Shown here piece after piece: positions 61,459-64,000 of a stretch of DNA of 64,000 nucleotides. The notes under the pieces were generated by a model. It was not told the DNA's origin. It saw only the letters and a program-made list of their open reading frames with translations, and made no database searches. This DNA is from an uncultured Erwinia sp. (lineage in GTDB: Bacteria > Pseudomonadota > Gammaproteobacteria > Enterobacterales > Enterobacteriaceae), in assembly GCA_945290265.1 (NCBI GenBank), contig CALYQW010000012.1:1-64000 (forward strand). The letters run 5' to 3'. The position numbers and the translations under genes are program-made. Numbering within the stretch: the stretch's first letter is position 1; each line of letters begins with the position of its first letter.

Positions 61459-62868
61459 ATGCAACGCGGGATAGTTTGGATCGTTGATGACGACAGTTCC
61501 ATTCGCTGGGTGCTTGAGCGTGCGCTCACCGGCGTGGAATTAAGCTGCGTCACCTTTGAAAGCGCCAGCGAGGTGCTGGATGCACTGGCAACCAAAACAC
61601 CGGACGTTTTATTGTCAGATATCCGCATGCCTGGCATGGACGGGCTGTCGCTGTTGAAACAGATTAAACAGCGTCATCCTATGCTGCCGGTGATCATTAT
61701 GACTGCCCACTCCGATCTGGATGCCGCCGTCAGCGCCTACCAGCAGGGGGCTTTCGACTATCTGCCAAAGCCGTTTGATATTGATGAAGCGGTAGCGCTG
61801 GTTGAACGTGCAGTCAGTCACTATCAGGAACAGCAACAGCCGCGCAACCAGCCTGCCAGCGGCCCGACCACCGATATCATTGGTGAAGCCCCGGCAATGC
61901 AGGATGTCTTCCGTATTATTGGCCGTTTGTCACGTTCCTCCATCAGCGTGCTGATCAACGGCGAATCCGGTACCGGTAAAGAGTTAGTGGCTCATGCCCT
62001 GCACCGCCACAGCCCGCGCGCCAAAGCCCCGTTCATCGCGCTGAATATGGCCGCTATTCCGAAAGACCTGATTGAGTCCGAACTGTTCGGCCATGAAAAA
62101 GGGGCGTTTACCGGGGCAAATCAAATTCGCCAGGGACGCTTTGAGCAGGCTGATGGCGGTACGCTGTTTCTTGATGAAATCGGCGACATGCCACTGGACG
62201 TTCAGACCCGACTACTGCGCGTGTTGGCGGACGGCCAGTTTTACCGCGTTGGAGGCTATGCGCCGGTCAAAGTGGACGTACGCATTATCGCCGCCACGCA
62301 TCAGAACCTGGAGCAGCGCGTACAGCAGAATAAATTCCGTGAAGACCTGTTCCACCGTCTGAACGTGATCCGCGTCCATCTGCCCCCCCTGCGTGAACGC
62401 CGGGAGGATATTCCGCGTCTGGCGCGTTATTTCCTGCAAACGGCAGCGCGCGAGCTGGGGGTGGAAGCCAAGATCCTGCATCCGGACACAGAAACCGCAC
62501 TGACGCGCCTGCACTGGTCGGGTAACGTGCGCCAGCTGGAAAATACCTGTCGCTGGCTAACGGTGATGGCTGCCGGTCAGGAAGTGCTGATTCAGGATCT
62601 GCCCCCTGAACTGTATGAAACCACGCCGCCGGACAGCAGCATTCCGCTGCAGCCCGATCACTGGTCAGCCCTGCTGGCACAGTGGGCGGAACGAGCGCTG
62701 CGATCCGGTCATCAAAATCTGCTGTCTGAAGCACAGCCGGAGATGGAGCGTATGCTGCTGGCCACCGCGCTGCGCCACACCCAGGGACACAAGCAGGAAG
62801 CCGCCCGCCTGCTGGGTTGGGGACGCAATACGCTGACCAGGAAGTTAAAAGAGTTAGGAATGGAATAA
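61459..62868 (+). CDS. glnG: Nitrogen regulator NtrC
   Basis: This sigma-54 activator has 469 residues. The receiver has VDDDSS and the acceptor Asp in LLSDIRMPG. The AAA+ domain has GESGTGKELVA, the GAFTGA loop that contacts sigma-54, and LFLDEIGDMPL. The C-terminal Fis-type helix-turn-helix is EAARLLGWGRNTLTRKL. It binds the sites at glnA and glnL. Confidence 0.99.
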   Translation: MQRGIVWIVDDDSSIRWVLERALTGVELSCVTFESASEVLDALATKTPDVLLSDIRMPGMDGLSLLKQIKQRHPMLPVIIMTAHSDLDAAVSAYQQGAFDYLPKPFDIDEAVALVERAVSHYQEQQQPRNQPASGPTTDIIGEAPAMQDVFRIIGRLSRSSISVLINGESGTGKELVAHALHRHSPRAKAPFIALNMAAIPKDLIESELFGHEKGAFTGANQIRQGRFEQADGGTLFLDEIGDMPLDVQTRLLRVLADGQFYRVGGYAPVKVDVRIIAATHQNLEQRVQQNKFREDLFHRLNVIRVHLPPLRERREDIPRLARYFLQTAARELGVEAKILHPDTETALTRLHWSGNVRQLENTCRWLTVMAAGQEVLIQDLPPELYETTPPDSSIPLQPDHWSALLAQWAERALRSGHQNLLSEAQPEMERMLLATALRHTQGHKQEAARLLGWGRNTLTRKLKELGME

Positions 62869-62877
62869 GTGGATCGG

Positions 62878-62900
62878 AACGGGGCTGCAGCAGCCCCGTT
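62878..62900. terminator. Hairpin between convergent glnG and yihI
   Basis: A perfect 10-bp palindrome AACGGGGCTG/CAGCCCCGTT with a 3-nt loop lies between the two stop codons. It has no T tract, so it is at best a bidirectional, imperfect terminator. Confidence 0.5.
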
Positions 62901-62910
62901 CTGCAATGCG

Positions 62911-63441
62911 TTAGTGACTACCCTTCAGCAGCCGGTACATATCTTCTTCGGCTTCCTGATCTTCCTCGTCGTTACCTTCGTTAATATCAATACCCAGCTG
63001 CTCCATCAGCACGTCGATACGATCCAGAGTCTGATCCAGCCATGCCTGATCCTCTGCCGACAGCGTATCGCCATTTTCCAGACGATCCAGCAAGCCGTCC
63101 AGGCGCGGGTCATTTTCCAGCGCGGTCAGTTCATCCGCCGGATCAACCGCTACCGCTTTCTTTTTCACCGCCGGTTTGGTCTGCGCCGGTTTTACCGACT
63201 GAGCGGCATCGGCACCCAGGGCAATGGGTTTTTTACTGCCAATACGCGGATCCTGTTGCTGCCTGCCAGCCGTGCCCTGCGACGTTGTGCTGCCCGAATT
63301 CGCCCGGCTGCCGGATGCATTTCCCCGGTGTTTCTTATCACGCTTGCGATCGCGCGCTTCCTGATTCAGTTCTTCGCGCGATTTACGTTTTACTCTCGCG
63401 GCGGGCTTTTTGCCCTGGGGGGTGCGTGCTGGCTGCTTCAT
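62911..63441 (-). CDS. yihI: YihI, activator of the GTPase Der
   Basis: Started at MKQPARTPQGKK (176 residues) it matches E. coli YihI in length and layout. A basic N-terminal part (about 1-50, REELNQEARDRKRDKK) is followed by DPRIGSKKPIALG, LENGDTLSAEDQAWLD and an acidic C-terminus ending EDMYRLLKG. YihI acts as a GTPase-activating protein for Der in ribosome assembly. The 23 upstream codons are rejected; GAGAG precedes the chosen ATG. Confidence 0.94.
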   Translation of the reverse strand: MKQPARTPQGKKPAARVKRKSREELNQEARDRKRDKKHRGNASGSRANSGSTTSQGTAGRQQQDPRIGSKKPIALGADAAQSVKPAQTKPAVKKKAVAVDPADELTALENDPRLDGLLDRLENGDTLSAEDQAWLDQTLDRIDVLMEQLGIDINEGNDEEDQEAEEDMYRLLKGSH

Positions 63442-64000
63442 GGTTTCGGCTCTCAGGCTTAACATTAACGAGTTCAGGGTGGCGGAATCTGACTGGCTGT
63501 ACCGGGTCACAGGTTACGGCGGCAGAAACGCAGTCTGCATTATGCGCACCGAATCATCGCCATCCGGCGTAAACGCTGCAATGATAGCACCGATCGCCGT
63601 TGGCAAACGACATCTGAAACAGAAAACCATTGATAAGAGTAGTGATAATAATTTGGTATACAATCACGCGGTCTGACTGAGTGTTCAGGACTGTTTAAGC
63701 TATACCTGCTGCTTACCTCGATGGGGTTTAATCTGGCTTCATACGTCGACAGGTCATTTACTGCCTGTCTGTATTTCCTCAGAGTTTTGCCACCAGCATC
63801 ATTTACTCATGTTGCTCCTGGCAATAATGCTGCTTTTTTCATCCATGGGAAATATTAATAAATAGATCTTTTTTGCGATTCCTTTCGCAGGTCGATCTCC
63901 ATTTTTATTTATAACATCCCTGGTAAAGGCGTATATTTATTTTATATAATATTCATTATTCAAATATAAATATTCCCTATATTGCATTCTTATCTCCTGT
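63442..64000. other. Structured non-coding region upstream of yihI
   Basis: No credible gene is seen. Two strong inverted repeats are present: GACAGG/CCTGTC (63748-63769) and a 16-position stem with three mismatches at 63787-63824 (TTGCCA/TGGCAA outer arms), followed after nine bases by six T on the + strand. An extended -10 (TGGTATACA) at 63655-63662 could start a + strand RNA of about 170 nt. In E. coli csrC lies upstream of yihI, but no convincing csrC is recognised here. The last 150 bp are very AT-rich. Confidence 0.5.

Noticed and set aside
63661-64000. csrC homologue on the - strand
   Set aside because: There are several GGA motifs on the - strand, but no terminator with a T tract and no recognisable CsrC hairpin series.

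Overview
The window looks like a chromosomal segment of a gammaproteobacterium of the order Enterobacterales, most likely the Erwinia/Pantoea group. Nearly every core protein aligns by eye, end to end, with its Escherichia coli counterpart (SecB, GpsA, CysE, SpoT, GlnA, TypA, RecG, XanP). Gene order differs from E. coli in several places, and the LPS core genes are of the WaaE/WabG type found in Klebsiella, Serratia and Erwinia. This placement is inferred from remembered protein families, not from a database search.

Layout. 1-395: a heptanucleotide tandem repeat and non-coding DNA. 0.4-9.6 kb: yicC, a DUF3574-like lipoprotein, a NupC-type nucleoside transporter, rph-pyrE with its attenuator, slmA, dut-coaBC, radC, rpmB-rpmG and mutM. 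9.6-25.0 kb: a large LPS inner/outer core locus. It holds coaD, waaE, waaA, a glycosyltransferase broken by one amber codon, five GT9 heptosyltransferase-type genes including waaQ, waaC and waaF, two GT4 genes including wabG, a WabN-like deacetylase, waaL, a WaaZ-like gene and hldD. 25.2-31.5 kb: yibQ, envC, yibN, grxC, secB, gpsA, cysE and trmL. 31.5-34.3 kb: the cpxA/cpxR two-component system with divergent cpxP and a perfect CpxR box. 34.4-43.0 kb: an accessory block with AT-rich spacers, holding a 1458-residue intimin/invasin-like inverse autotransporter, yjdM, an MFS transporter and an RcsB-like orphan response regulator. 43.1-53.1 kb: yicG, gmk, rpoZ, spoT, trmH, recG, xanP and yicH. 53.1-53.5 kb: a small locus read here as a candidate type I toxin-antitoxin module of the Fst/Ldr kind. 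53.5-58.3 kb: fabY, dtd, yihY, yihX and typA. 58.4-63.4 kb: the nitrogen control operon glnA-glnL-glnG with its sigma-54 promoter and NtrC sites, then convergent yihI. The last 0.56 kb is non-coding and structured.

How the genes work together. The LPS locus supplies the heptose donor epimerase (HldD), the Kdo transferase (WaaA), heptosyltransferases I, II and III, a GalA/GlcN-type core branch (WabG, a probable WabH and WabN), the WaaE glucosyltransferase and the O-antigen ligase. CpxAR watches the envelope in which LPS and the large surface adhesin must assemble. The spoT operon and glnALG link growth to stringent and nitrogen signals.

Most novel item. The interval between yicH and fabY holds a 30-codon hydrophobic ORF with a strong ribosome site, a long structured leader, a possible convergent antisense promoter and a clear terminator. 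This is the best candidate in the window for an undescribed system.
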